From: an uncultured Victivallales bacterium | GTDB taxonomy: Bacteria > Verrucomicrobiota > Lentisphaeria > Victivallales > UBA1829 | Direction of reading: 5' to 3' | NCBI GenBank assembly: GCA_934661375.1 | Contig: CAKUJH010000001.1 | Span: forward strand, 133,014 to 197,013 | Length of the DNA: 64,000 bases | Shown here: positions 7,645 to 15,498 of the stretch, piece by piece | How the letters are laid out: the number at the start of each line of letters is the position of its first letter | Position numbering within the stretch: the first letter of the stretch is position 1 | The notes under the pieces: generated by a model | Told to the model about the DNA's origin: nothing | The model's database searches: none | What the model saw: only the letters and a program-made list of their open reading frames with translations | Position numbers and translations under genes: made by a program

Positions 7645-8847
7645 ATGACTGCGAAAATATCAAAGATCAATCTGAAAAAACAAAGAATGCGTACTATCAT
7701 CTTTTCCCATATCTGCATTTCCCGTCAGGAACTGATCCGCCTGACAGGATTCACCGGACGCACAGTGGATAACTACGCAAATGAACTGAAACGTCTCGGT
7801 CTGATTTGGGAAGAAACCACAAATGGGTTGCGCGGTCGTCCCAGCATAATGTACCGATCCAACAGCGAACATATCATTTTTGTCAGCATTTCCATATTCG
7901 CATGTAAATTATGCTTTACCGTAATCGACATTAATTCCTATCAGCTTTACAGCAATGTAATCATTCTCACGGAACAAACACCTTCAGCAGATATAATCAG
8001 ACTTTCATTAGAGGAACTTCAGAACATCAGAAACATATTTTCTAATATGACTATCATCGGAATTGCCTGCAATCGCAGCACTTACCACCTGGATAATCAA
8101 CGGGGTGTAAAATTCCGGGAGTTAGTCACCATTTTACATCGTCTTTACGGTATTCACATAGAGGTTCTGGATGGGTTTACAGCTGTTTTCCTGCGTCTCT
8201 GCAAAAGCCTTCTTCTCAAAGGCAACGTTGGAGTTTTCGTTCTCGGAGACAATGACGCCTATGTTATAACGGATGGTGAGCTTCGTGATGATCTGAATGG
8301 TTATTTTCACAATTTCAAGCACAGACAGATTGAATGCGCTTCCCAAGAAATCTGTCATTCCTGCCGCAAACGCGGATGTATTGAATCTCTTTTGAGTTAT
8401 GATTCCACGATACGCCGTTATCAGAAATTGACAGGCAAAATCCCCACCGATCCTCATAGTAATTGCATCTACGACAGTATTCTGGTTCAAAGTAAAGCAG
8501 GAGAGCCTGATGCATGCCGTATCATAAGGGAAAACGGAATTTATGCAGCGCGTGCGATCTCTGTCATGAAGAAAGAATTGCAGCTCGACCATATTCTGCT
8601 TTGCAACAGCACCCCTCTGCTTCATCGGACTTTGCTGACGGAGTATAAAAGATTGACTGGAGATACAGCTCCTCCTCTGAATCTCATTCAACGGTTTCAG
8701 CTTCAGCGTGTTGCTTTCAGAAATGAACCAGCGTCGAAACATCGACCGGCTGACCGGATGCGATGGACTTATTGGCGGCAACTCCGATCAGGATCGATCT
8801 GGCGCCATCCACATAGTCGGCAGCCAGTCCAAGCGGATCTTTTTTGA
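7645..8847 (+). CDS. ROK-family transcriptional regulator, C-terminus replaced by antisense read-through
   Basis: 400 residues. An N-terminal winged-helix (about 10-65; ISRQELIRLTGFTGRTVDNY) precedes a ROK (sugar-kinase fold) domain with the zinc-site block CHSCRKRGCIESLLSY. ROK regulators bind sugars or sugar phosphates; the ATP/GxGxG kinase motifs are not evident here. The ATG at 7645 has AGGAAAAAA before it; an upstream hydrophobic extension from 7528 lacks a ribosome-binding site and lies across the promoter. After about residue 365 (FRNEPASK) the frame runs 131 bp into the 3' end of the convergent dehydrogenase gene, and its last ~35 residues are antisense to it. The natural ROK end is probably lost, so function is uncertain. 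Confidence 0.75.
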   Translation: MTAKISKINLKKQRMRTIIFSHICISRQELIRLTGFTGRTVDNYANELKRLGLIWEETTNGLRGRPSIMYRSNSEHIIFVSISIFACKLCFTVIDINSYQLYSNVIILTEQTPSADIIRLSLEELQNIRNIFSNMTIIGIACNRSTYHLDNQRGVKFRELVTILHRLYGIHIEVLDGFTAVFLRLCKSLLLKGNVGVFVLGDNDAYVITDGELRDDLNGYFHNFKHRQIECASQEICHSCRKRGCIESLLSYDSTIRRYQKLTGKIPTDPHSNCIYDSILVQSKAGEPDACRIIRENGIYAARAISVMKKELQLDHILLCNSTPLLHRTLLTEYKRLTGDTAPPLNLIQRFQLQRVAFRNEPASKHRPADRMRWTYWRQLRSGSIWRHPHSRQPVQADLF

Positions 8848-10057
8848 CGCCTTGGAAGACATGTTTCAGAAGCAGCGCATCGCCTCCGCCATGGTCGGCA
8901 TCGGCCGCCACTTCGGGATAATCGATCACATGCGGTTTCCCCCAATGCGGCTGGAAAATGATTTCCGGCAGCAGCTTCGCACGCTCGATTTTCAGCGGAT
9001 GGGCGCCGGGGAAATCGACCTTCACGTCCTTGCCGTCAGCACTGGAAGACGAGACTTCGACAACGTTGAATTCCAGCCGTCCTTTTGTCCCGTTGAAGCA
9101 GACCCGATAGCCTTCCCACGGAGCGTGGGCGTTCAGGGAATAGGTCAGGATCGCTTTGTTTTTGTAGCGGACGATCACGCCCATATTGTCCTCGATGCTG
9201 ATGCCGTCGCCGAAGACGCTTTTGTCCCGGTAATATTGATCCTCTGCTTCCGAATCGAAATAGATGCCATTGTAGATTTTTGCCCAGCAGGGATCCGCCG
9301 GAAGCGTGAAACGGAACGGGTCCTTTTCGGCGACTTTACTCCCGCGGCAGCGGAAATAGAAGTCGGTCACGCCGCGGTTTTCGGCATTTTCCTTGCCGTA
9401 AAACCGCAATGACCCCATGGAAAACACGGTTTCCGGCTGCGAATCAATCCACCAGTTGACCAGGTCGAAATGGTGGGTCGACTTGTGGACCAGCAGTCCG
9501 CCGCTGTTGTTTTTGCAGCGGTGCCAGCGGCGGAAGTAGTCCGCTCCGTGGCAGGTGTTCAGCATCCATTCGAAATGGACGCTGGTGATGTCGCCTGCGA
9601 GTCCGCTTTTGATGATCTCCTTGATCTTGGTGTTGCGCGGCGAATAGCGGTAGTTGAAGGTTACAGTGACATGACGCCCGGTGCGTTTCTGCGTGTCGAT
9701 GATCTGCTGACATTTTTCAGCATCCATGGTCATCGGTTTTTCGGTGATGACATCGCATCCGAGTTCCATGCCGCGGCAGATGTATTTGTGGTGAGTCCGG
9801 TCCATGGAGGTGACGATCACCTTGTCCGGCTTGATTTCGGCGATCATCCGGTCGAAATCGCAGGCTTTGTAAGTCGGCAGGGCCTTGTGCCTGTACTGTT
9901 CCCTGAAAAACCGGTTCCAGAAATCCATCCGGTGCTGGTTTGTGTCGCACAGCGCGCAGAGTTCGCCGCTGGCGGCATGTTCCTTCATCAGGGCCGTGGT
10001 GTACATCCATGACCGTTGCCCGGTTCCGACCAGTACATAGCGCAGTTTCTTTTTCAT
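8717..10057 (-). CDS. Gfo/Idh/MocA-family NAD(P)-dependent sugar dehydrogenase
   Basis: 446 residues. An N-terminal Rossmann fold (YVLVGTGQRSWMY) is followed by the family signature VITEKPMTMDAEKC, with the catalytic Lys, then NYRYSPRNTKIKEIIKSG and the C-terminal alpha/beta domain with HKSTHHFDLVNWW. Members oxidise or reduce sugars, inositols or act on glycosides; the substrate cannot be told from sequence. Its ATG overlaps the end of the GntR/LacI regulator (10054-10057, ATGA), so the two are one unit. The 3' end overlaps the ROK gene on the other strand. Confidence 0.88.
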   Translation of the reverse strand: MKKKLRYVLVGTGQRSWMYTTALMKEHAASGELCALCDTNQHRMDFWNRFFREQYRHKALPTYKACDFDRMIAEIKPDKVIVTSMDRTHHKYICRGMELGCDVITEKPMTMDAEKCQQIIDTQKRTGRHVTVTFNYRYSPRNTKIKEIIKSGLAGDITSVHFEWMLNTCHGADYFRRWHRCKNNSGGLLVHKSTHHFDLVNWWIDSQPETVFSMGSLRFYGKENAENRGVTDFYFRCRGSKVAEKDPFRFTLPADPCWAKIYNGIYFDSEAEDQYYRDKSVFGDGISIEDNMGVIVRYKNKAILTYSLNAHAPWEGYRVCFNGTKGRLEFNVVEVSSSSADGKDVKVDFPGAHPLKIERAKLLPEIIFQPHWGKPHVIDYPEVAADADHGGGDALLLKHVFQGVKKDPLGLAADYVDGARSILIGVAANKSIASGQPVDVSTLVHF

Positions 10058-11199
10058 GATTGCTCCTGTCTTTGATGTTTGGATTTTTTATTTCCGGCAG
10101 AATGGCGGGAAACAGAACAACGCTTCCCGTCCGGCTGATAATCCGTAATGAAATGATCCGTGCTTTCCCGTCCGAGGACCGAATACGGTGTATGAATGAC
10201 CGGTTTGCTGTCCATGGATTCCCAGCGGGAATGATCTCTCAGCACATCCACGGCAATGCGCCCGATGCGCTGATAGCCGAAGTCGACCGTGGAAAGCGAA
10301 GGTCTGAGCAGCGCGGCTCCGTGTCCGCCGTCAAAATTCATGACGGCGATATCCTTCGGAATATTCATGCCATGTTCTTTCGCGAACCGATAGATCAGAC
10401 GCGCATAGGGGACCTTGTAGCTGTAAAATGCCGTGGGCGGCTCGGCCGAGTTCAGGAGTGCGGAGACCGTGTCCGGATAATGGTCATCGGCTTCCGGAAA
10501 CAGGAAGAAGCTCCGGTCATTCGGACAATAATTTCCAGTAACCGTCCGAAACTCTTCAAAGCTGCAGTTGAAACGCCGTTCGATTATATCAATATCGTTC
10601 AGCAGAAAAGCGATCCGGCGGTGTCCGAACCGGAGCAGATATTTCAGCCCGTCGAACCAGGCGTTGAAGGCATCGGATAAAACGGTAGCCTGTCCTGTAA
10701 TCAGCGGATCTCCTTCGAATGCCATGGCGTTCACCACAGGCAGACCGCAGCAGTTCAGGACCTTGAGCAGTTTTTCCTCGCCGTAAAAATTGCAGCCTGT
10801 CTGGATCACGCCGATATAGCGGCCGCTCAGAAATCTTTCATCGGTGAAGTAATCATAACTGACGGTGTCGATTTCCATACCGAGTTCGGCACAGCGGACC
10901 GAAGCGCCGGAGATCATCTGCAGCAGCGGCGTGTCCGGCAGGTCGTCAAGCGGATTCAGTACGACCAGCAGTTTCGGGCGTGGTTTGGCGGCAAAATTCA
11001 ACACCGTTCCGAGCTGGCGCGAGCGGGTAATGACACCTTCCTTTTCCAGCCGGGACAAAGCGGAACGCAAGGTAACACGCGACACTCCCATCTGCCGGCT
11101 CAGCTCGAACTCTCCGGGCAGACGGCTGCCCGGCGTCATATCCCCGCCGAATATCATATCGCAGAGCCGCAGATAAACGATTTCCTTCAACAATTCCAT
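10054..11199 (-). CDS. hybrid GntR/LacI-type sugar-responsive regulator
   Basis: 381 residues. A GntR winged helix at the N-terminus (MTPGSRLPGEFELSRQMGVS with RVTLRSALSRLEKEGVI) is joined to a periplasmic-binding-protein-like effector domain (about 85-360), ending with the LacI-type NIPKDIAVMNFDGG and RPSLSTVDFGYQRIGRIAVD blocks. Such hybrids (AraR-type) repress nearby sugar genes until their ligand binds. The start at 11199 begins directly at the DNA-binding domain; an in-frame extension to 11334 covers the promoter. It is translationally coupled to the dehydrogenase. Confidence 0.88.
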   Translation of the reverse strand: MELLKEIVYLRLCDMIFGGDMTPGSRLPGEFELSRQMGVSRVTLRSALSRLEKEGVITRSRQLGTVLNFAAKPRPKLLVVLNPLDDLPDTPLLQMISGASVRCAELGMEIDTVSYDYFTDERFLSGRYIGVIQTGCNFYGEEKLLKVLNCCGLPVVNAMAFEGDPLITGQATVLSDAFNAWFDGLKYLLRFGHRRIAFLLNDIDIIERRFNCSFEEFRTVTGNYCPNDRSFFLFPEADDHYPDTVSALLNSAEPPTAFYSYKVPYARLIYRFAKEHGMNIPKDIAVMNFDGGHGAALLRPSLSTVDFGYQRIGRIAVDVLRDHSRWESMDSKPVIHTPYSVLGRESTDHFITDYQPDGKRCSVSRHSAGNKKSKHQRQEQS

Positions 11200-11239
11200 A
11201 GAACAGGCTTTCCGAGCGTGTTTCTTCGCTTTTTCCAAT

Positions 11240-11268
11240 AGTATAATGAATACATCAATCCATGTCAA
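11240..11268 (-). promoter_or_regulatory. promoter of the GntR/LacI-dehydrogenase unit
   Basis: Minus strand TTGACA (11263-11268), 17-bp spacer, TATACT (11240-11245), 41 bp ahead of the ATG at 11199. Confidence 0.65.
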
Positions 11269-11376
11269 TATGATACATCGAAAAAAAATCAATTTTTTCC
11301 TGTGGCCGGAACTTGAAAAAACAGCCGTCCGCATTATTGTATTTCCACAACCCGCAAACAGAAGGAGATTTACAAT

Positions 11377-11770
11377 ATGTTCGACCTTGGGCTTGGCAGT
11401 TCGGTATCCTCCGTTACCCCGCTGGTGATGCCGAAAGACATTGAAGCTGTGGAAAATTCAAAAATTTCCACCTTCGAACTGACGCCCGGCAATTTCTCCA
11501 CTGATTACGATGGCGCGCTCCGGGATGCATTTCTGCGGATGCTTCGCCGCACCGGAAAAAAAGCGGTGTCCTATCACATCCCGTTCAGCCGTCAGGATGA
11601 TTTTTCAGACCCCGATGAAAAATTCCGCAAAGCCGCCGTTTCCCGTTTCCGCGCTCTGCTGCATGAGGCGTTCCGGTTCGACTGCAGAATCATTGTCCTC
11701 CACCCCAGCACGGAACTGGATGCATCCGACGACCGCACAGTCCGGTCTGCTGCCTGCCTTGATTTGCATT
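11377..11770 (+). pseudogene. sugar phosphate isomerase/epimerase, N-terminal fragment
   Basis: The open frame runs from 11377 to 11787 (136 codons) but only about the first 130 look native: MFDLGLGSSVSSVTPLVMP, FELTPGNFSTDYDG, RTGKKAVSYHIPF and RIIVLHPSTEL correspond to the first strands of a xylose-isomerase-like TIM barrel. The metal-binding second half is missing. At about 11770 the sequence switches into a GH63-like coding region in another frame, so two genes were joined by a deletion. Divergent from the GntR/LacI regulator, as a regulated catabolic gene would be. Confidence 0.6.
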
Positions 11771-12685
11771 CCGGAACTGCAGCCTAAATATGGTCACGTT
11801 CAAACTGTTTATCCTTTTGCCCGCTGCGCTTTTGAACTTTATCAGAAACTCAAACGTCCGGAACATGATTTGCCGCGGATCTATGATAGTGCAGCGAATT
11901 ATGACTGCTGGCTTGAACATTACAGGAACTATGACGGAACCGGGCTCGTCAGCATGTTCTGTGAATGGGATACAGGTCATGACAATTCTCCCCGCTGTAT
12001 GGATGGAGGACTACCTAAACAATGCCCAGACTGCGAGGCAAAAAATATGCCGAATCTGCGCGGTTTGCCTATTGCGGCGGCTGACCTTTCCTCAACGAGA
12101 TACGGTGGGTTAACAGCCTTGGCTGAGATGGCGGACCTGCTGGGGAAAAAAGCTGAAGCTGAAAACTGGCTTCGCAAAGCAGAAAGACTTCGTAATGCAA
12201 TCACAACATATCTTTATTGTGCCGAGGATGAATTCTTTTATGATCTTGCTCCGCATGGATGGCGTAAATACCGCACAGAACATATTACGCGAATTTTTTT
12301 GAACAGGGTTGTTGATCAACCGCTATTTAACCGGATCTGGCAACGTTATTTTTCTTCCTCTCAGGAATTTTTTACAGAATATCCTTTTCCATCGATTTCA
12401 ATTTCCGATCCGGCATTTCGTCGGAATTTTTCGCCCAACTGCTGGGGCGGAAATACTCAAATGCTGACATTGCTCCGACTTTTATTGTTTATGGATTTCT
12501 ACCGGCACAGTTCAGAATTGGAACATATATTAACTCAGTTTTTGCGGGCTTATCTGAAATATCCCCAAAACCAATATTCACAGGAAATCAATCCATTCAC
12601 GGGAGAACCTATCGGCAATGCAGTCAATTATCTGCCAGCCATGCTTCTGATGCGTGAAAGCTGTCTTCGTCTCGGTTTGAACTGA
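11766..12685 (+). pseudogene. GH63/MGH1-like glycoside hydrolase, C-terminal fragment
   Basis: About 305 codons of an (alpha/alpha)6-barrel glycosidase of the GH63 / mannosylglycerate-hydrolase-like group: WLEHYRNYDGTGLVSM, EWDTGHDNSPR, SSTRYGGLTALAEM, FSPNCWGGNTQMLT and INPFTGEPIGNAVNYLP are typical late-barrel motifs. The N-terminal part is lost at the junction with the isomerase fragment near 11770, and no start codon with a ribosome-binding site is seen, so it is unlikely to make an active enzyme. It ends at a clean TGA. 12686-12888 after it holds nothing I can support. Confidence 0.6.
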
Positions 12686-12888
12686 TTGTATGGATTCTCT
12701 TTTTTACTGAAAGCTCAAAAATTCATGGAATAAAAACAGAATTTTTTCACAGCCATCCCGTAAAAAATCTGAAGATTTGACAAAAAAGACGCGGCTGTCA
12801 AAAGGCGGGAGCATGTGTTTTCCCGGCAGATCCACTGCCAAATTCCGGCGAAGCACCGAACTTTTTTTGAAAAAAGTGAAAAAAAGAC

Positions 12889-12917
12889 TTGAAAATAATA
12901 TCACATAGTATTATTTT
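12889..12917 (+). promoter_or_regulatory. promoter of the second GntR/LacI regulator with embedded operator
   Basis: TTGAAA (12889-12894), 17-bp spacer, TATTTT (12912-12917). The inverted repeat AATAATA-8-TATTATT (12894-12915) lies between the boxes and touches both, a likely autoregulatory operator. Confidence 0.5.
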
Positions 12918-12942
12918 ATATGTAAAAGAGGAGCAGACAGCC

Positions 12943-14019
12943 ATGGCGAACAAGCAGCAGACCGTGTTGGGAAAAATCTCAGAGCGAATCCTCAGCGGAG
13001 AATTCGTCAGCGGCGCTTTTTTGCCATGTGAACAGGTTCTGACGGAAGAATACGGGTTCAGCAGAGTCACCATCCGTGCCGCTCTTCAGAAACTGGTGGA
13101 ACAGAAGATTCTGAAAACGATTCCCTACAAAGGTTATCAGGTCATAAATGTCCCGTCCCAGCCGCTGCCGGATGTGCTGAATATCGGCGCATTGTGGTGT
13201 TCCAATGTTCTTCACGGATATGCCTACAATCTTTATCTGGCGGCAAAACAGGTCGCGGAAGTGAACCGGTACGGACTGTTTGTCAAATCATCGGATGACG
13301 ACAGCAGGGGACAGGCCGCTTTGCTCAGCGAGCTTCTTGAGTTCAAGACAGACGGTCTTCTGATCGTTCCGACCTTTGACCCTGCGGGGAATTATATGAC
13401 TCTGGGCAATCATGCGCTCTTCACCTTGTTGAGGAAAGCGGGAAAACCGCTGGTCCTGCTGGATCGGGATTTTCCAGAAACGGATTTGCCGTGTGTATTG
13501 AACGATGAATACGGCGGCGGCAATTCGGTCGCAGAGCATCTCGCCGCCCATGGGCACAGACGGATCGCCGTTTTTGTGCCGGACATTTCCTACTATATCC
13601 AGAAGCAGCGCGTAGGCGGATTGCTTGACGGATGCGGAAAACACGGCATCAAGACATTCTGTTTTTCTCTGCCGAAGAAAGATTTTTTGAATCTGGAAAG
13701 GACTCTGTTCTACAAAAAATACAGGCAGGATCTGCTGGATTTCGCGAAAGCGAACAAAGTCACTGCGATTTTTGTGAACGTAATGGGTATATATGAAAAG
13801 TTTTTGAAAGACTTCGACGGACTGGGATTCGACATTGTGCTGTACGATACGGACATCGACGTCCCGACGAAAAGCAATGTCTGGCGGGTGGAACGTCCCA
13901 TTGAGAAGATAGCAGTTCAGGCAACTGCGCTGCTGCTGGATGAGATCAGGAGACGTGCGTCCGGACCGGCAGTCCAAGTCCGCTTGAAACCGGCGATCAA
14001 AGCATTGCCTGAAAAGTGA
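12943..14019 (+). CDS. hybrid GntR/LacI-type sugar-responsive regulator
   Basis: 358 residues: a GntR winged helix (about 5-72; FLPCEQVLTEEYGFSRVTIR) and a LacI-type sugar-binding domain (about 85-350; PLVLLDRDFP, HGHRRIAVFVPDI). Start at 12943 because AGAGGAG sits at the right distance and no earlier in-frame ATG has one. It heads a run of four same-strand genes (pseudopilin, secreted protein, DUF4838 protein, toroid protein) and likely controls them. Its promoter carries an inverted repeat suited to dimer binding. Confidence 0.87.
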   Translation: MANKQQTVLGKISERILSGEFVSGAFLPCEQVLTEEYGFSRVTIRAALQKLVEQKILKTIPYKGYQVINVPSQPLPDVLNIGALWCSNVLHGYAYNLYLAAKQVAEVNRYGLFVKSSDDDSRGQAALLSELLEFKTDGLLIVPTFDPAGNYMTLGNHALFTLLRKAGKPLVLLDRDFPETDLPCVLNDEYGGGNSVAEHLAAHGHRRIAVFVPDISYYIQKQRVGGLLDGCGKHGIKTFCFSLPKKDFLNLERTLFYKKYRQDLLDFAKANKVTAIFVNVMGIYEKFLKDFDGLGFDIVLYDTDIDVPTKSNVWRVERPIEKIAVQATALLLDEIRRRASGPAVQVRLKPAIKALPEK

Positions 14020-14046
14020 ACAACCTACAAGACAAGGAGAGAAGAA

Positions 14047-14691
14047 ATGAAAAGCTGCAGACGTCCGACAAGGGAAAATCCAATCGTGCATTGTTTTACG
14101 CTGATAGAACTCCTCGTGGTGATTGCAATCATCGCGATTTTGGCGGCGATGCTGTTGCCGACCCTGCAGAAAGCACGGGATCGGGCGAAAGGGGTCAGTT
14201 GCATGTCCAACATGAAACAGGCGGGAATAAAGATCCAATTGTATGCTGATGCCAACGAAGGATACGCGCCGCTTTATGCTGAGCCCTACGATAAAAAACG
14301 TTCTTGGGTAAAATTGATGCAGGATACTGGGAATTTTACGGGAGAGAAGCTCAAAAATGGTACGATCACAGTTGTACCTGAATTGGAATGTCCTTTGACC
14401 GGGCTTCGGAAAAATGTCGGTGCTACTGATTTTGTCATCAACATGTACGTTTCTTCTATGTCCCCGCCGCGCAAACTTGACAGAGCCCGTTGGCCGGGAA
14501 GAATTTTTCTGTTGGGAGACGGTACTGACGGAAGTTACTTTACCCAGATCTCGGGCGTGAACAACCGGATCGACCTTTTCCGACACGGTAAAAACCGGAT
14601 GATGACACTTTATTTGAATTACAGCGTCAGAATCACCCATAAGAAAGAAATGGGTTATCCCTTTTGGGCATGCTATGACAGAGATTTTTAA
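14047..14691 (+). CDS. pseudopilin-type secreted protein (prepilin N-terminal methylation motif)
   Basis: 214 residues. A 16-residue basic leader precedes CFTLIELLVVIAIIAILAAM, the type IV prepilin processing and methylation site plus hydrophobic helix (F+1, E+5), then LLPTLQKARDRAKGVSCMSN and a Cys-containing globular part. Very many paralogues of this form occur in Lentisphaerota, often beside sugar-use genes as here. The prepilin peptidase would cut before Phe. AAGGAGAG precedes the ATG; 27 bp after the regulator. Function beyond type-II/IV pseudopilin is unknown. Confidence 0.82.
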   Translation: MKSCRRPTRENPIVHCFTLIELLVVIAIIAILAAMLLPTLQKARDRAKGVSCMSNMKQAGIKIQLYADANEGYAPLYAEPYDKKRSWVKLMQDTGNFTGEKLKNGTITVVPELECPLTGLRKNVGATDFVINMYVSSMSPPRKLDRARWPGRIFLLGDGTDGSYFTQISGVNNRIDLFRHGKNRMMTLYLNYSVRITHKKEMGYPFWACYDRDF

Positions 14692-14721
14692 CAAATACTA
14701 TTTTACAGAGGATGAAGAAAA

Positions 14722-15498
14722 ATGATCAGAAAAACAGTTTTTATATTCTTGGCTGCAAGTACATTTGGCGTCTTCGCCACTGATTCCGCTGCAAAAGAAA
14801 AACTCATACTCAAACCGGAGAAAAAAGCCGATTGGCGCGGAAATGTACTGGCTTTTCATGGGGAAGGCATCATGCAGGTAAAGGGAAATGTAACGGCATT
14901 TACCAAAAAATATTTTCCGGTAGTCAAAGGCAAGGTTTATAAAATAAATCTTGAACTGGGAGAATCATCAGGTTCCGGGATGGTAACGTTTGGCTATGTC
15001 TGTTACGATAAGGCAGACAAAGTTATTTTGCCGTCTCAGGTAAATGTTGTGCCCGGCAGTGATACTGAATTGGCTTTACCCTGTTCGTTTTCTGATGAAA
15101 AAATCATCGTCAAAGACGGATCAAAATGGAAAAAAGGTTCACTGGTCTGTGCTGCATTTGATACCAAGTCTGACCGTTCTGATCTACCCAACCGCAATCA
15201 TTCCCGTACCGGGATTTCGGAGGTCAAAAAACTCGCAAATGGTACTTGGGAGATTTCTTTTAACGAAGAGATTGGCAAGGAATATTCAGCCGGAACCGGT
15301 GTCAGACAGCATCAGTCTGGAGCAACTTATGATTATTTTTACAGAGCACCAGTTTCTTCCAAAGGTTTTAAAACCTGCTATTTGCGCAGCAGTTTCCGTC
15401 CCGGTACTGAGAAAATCGGTTTGCTGCTCTTTGTCAGCGGTGCCCAAAACAGCAATTTGCAGATCGTGGATATTTCAATTGAGGAGTATAGGAAATAA
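14722..15498 (+). CDS. secreted protein of unknown function, possibly carbohydrate-binding
   Basis: 258 residues. Signal peptide MIRKTVFIFLAASTFGVFA, then a beta-rich domain with blocks such as KYFPVVKGKVYKINLELGES, reminiscent of the jelly-roll carbohydrate-binding modules used by glycosidases. Not recognised as a named family. Its TAA stop overlaps the ATG of the DUF4838 gene (TAATG), so the two are co-translated and probably act together outside the cytoplasm. GAGGATG ribosome-binding site. Confidence 0.6.
   Translation: MIRKTVFIFLAASTFGVFATDSAAKEKLILKPEKKADWRGNVLAFHGEGIMQVKGNVTAFTKKYFPVVKGKVYKINLELGESSGSGMVTFGYVCYDKADKVILPSQVNVVPGSDTELALPCSFSDEKIIVKDGSKWKKGSLVCAAFDTKSDRSDLPNRNHSRTGISEVKKLANGTWEISFNEEIGKEYSAGTGVRQHQSGATYDYFYRAPVSSKGFKTCYLRSSFRPGTEKIGLLLFVSGAQNSNLQIVDISIEEYRK

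Noticed and set aside
14047..14691. Pseudopilin as part of the Tad pilus at 31-39 kb
   Set aside because: It has a type-II/IV prepilin motif with FTLIELL, not a Flp-type signal, and belongs to the sugar locus, like the many paralogues in this phylum.
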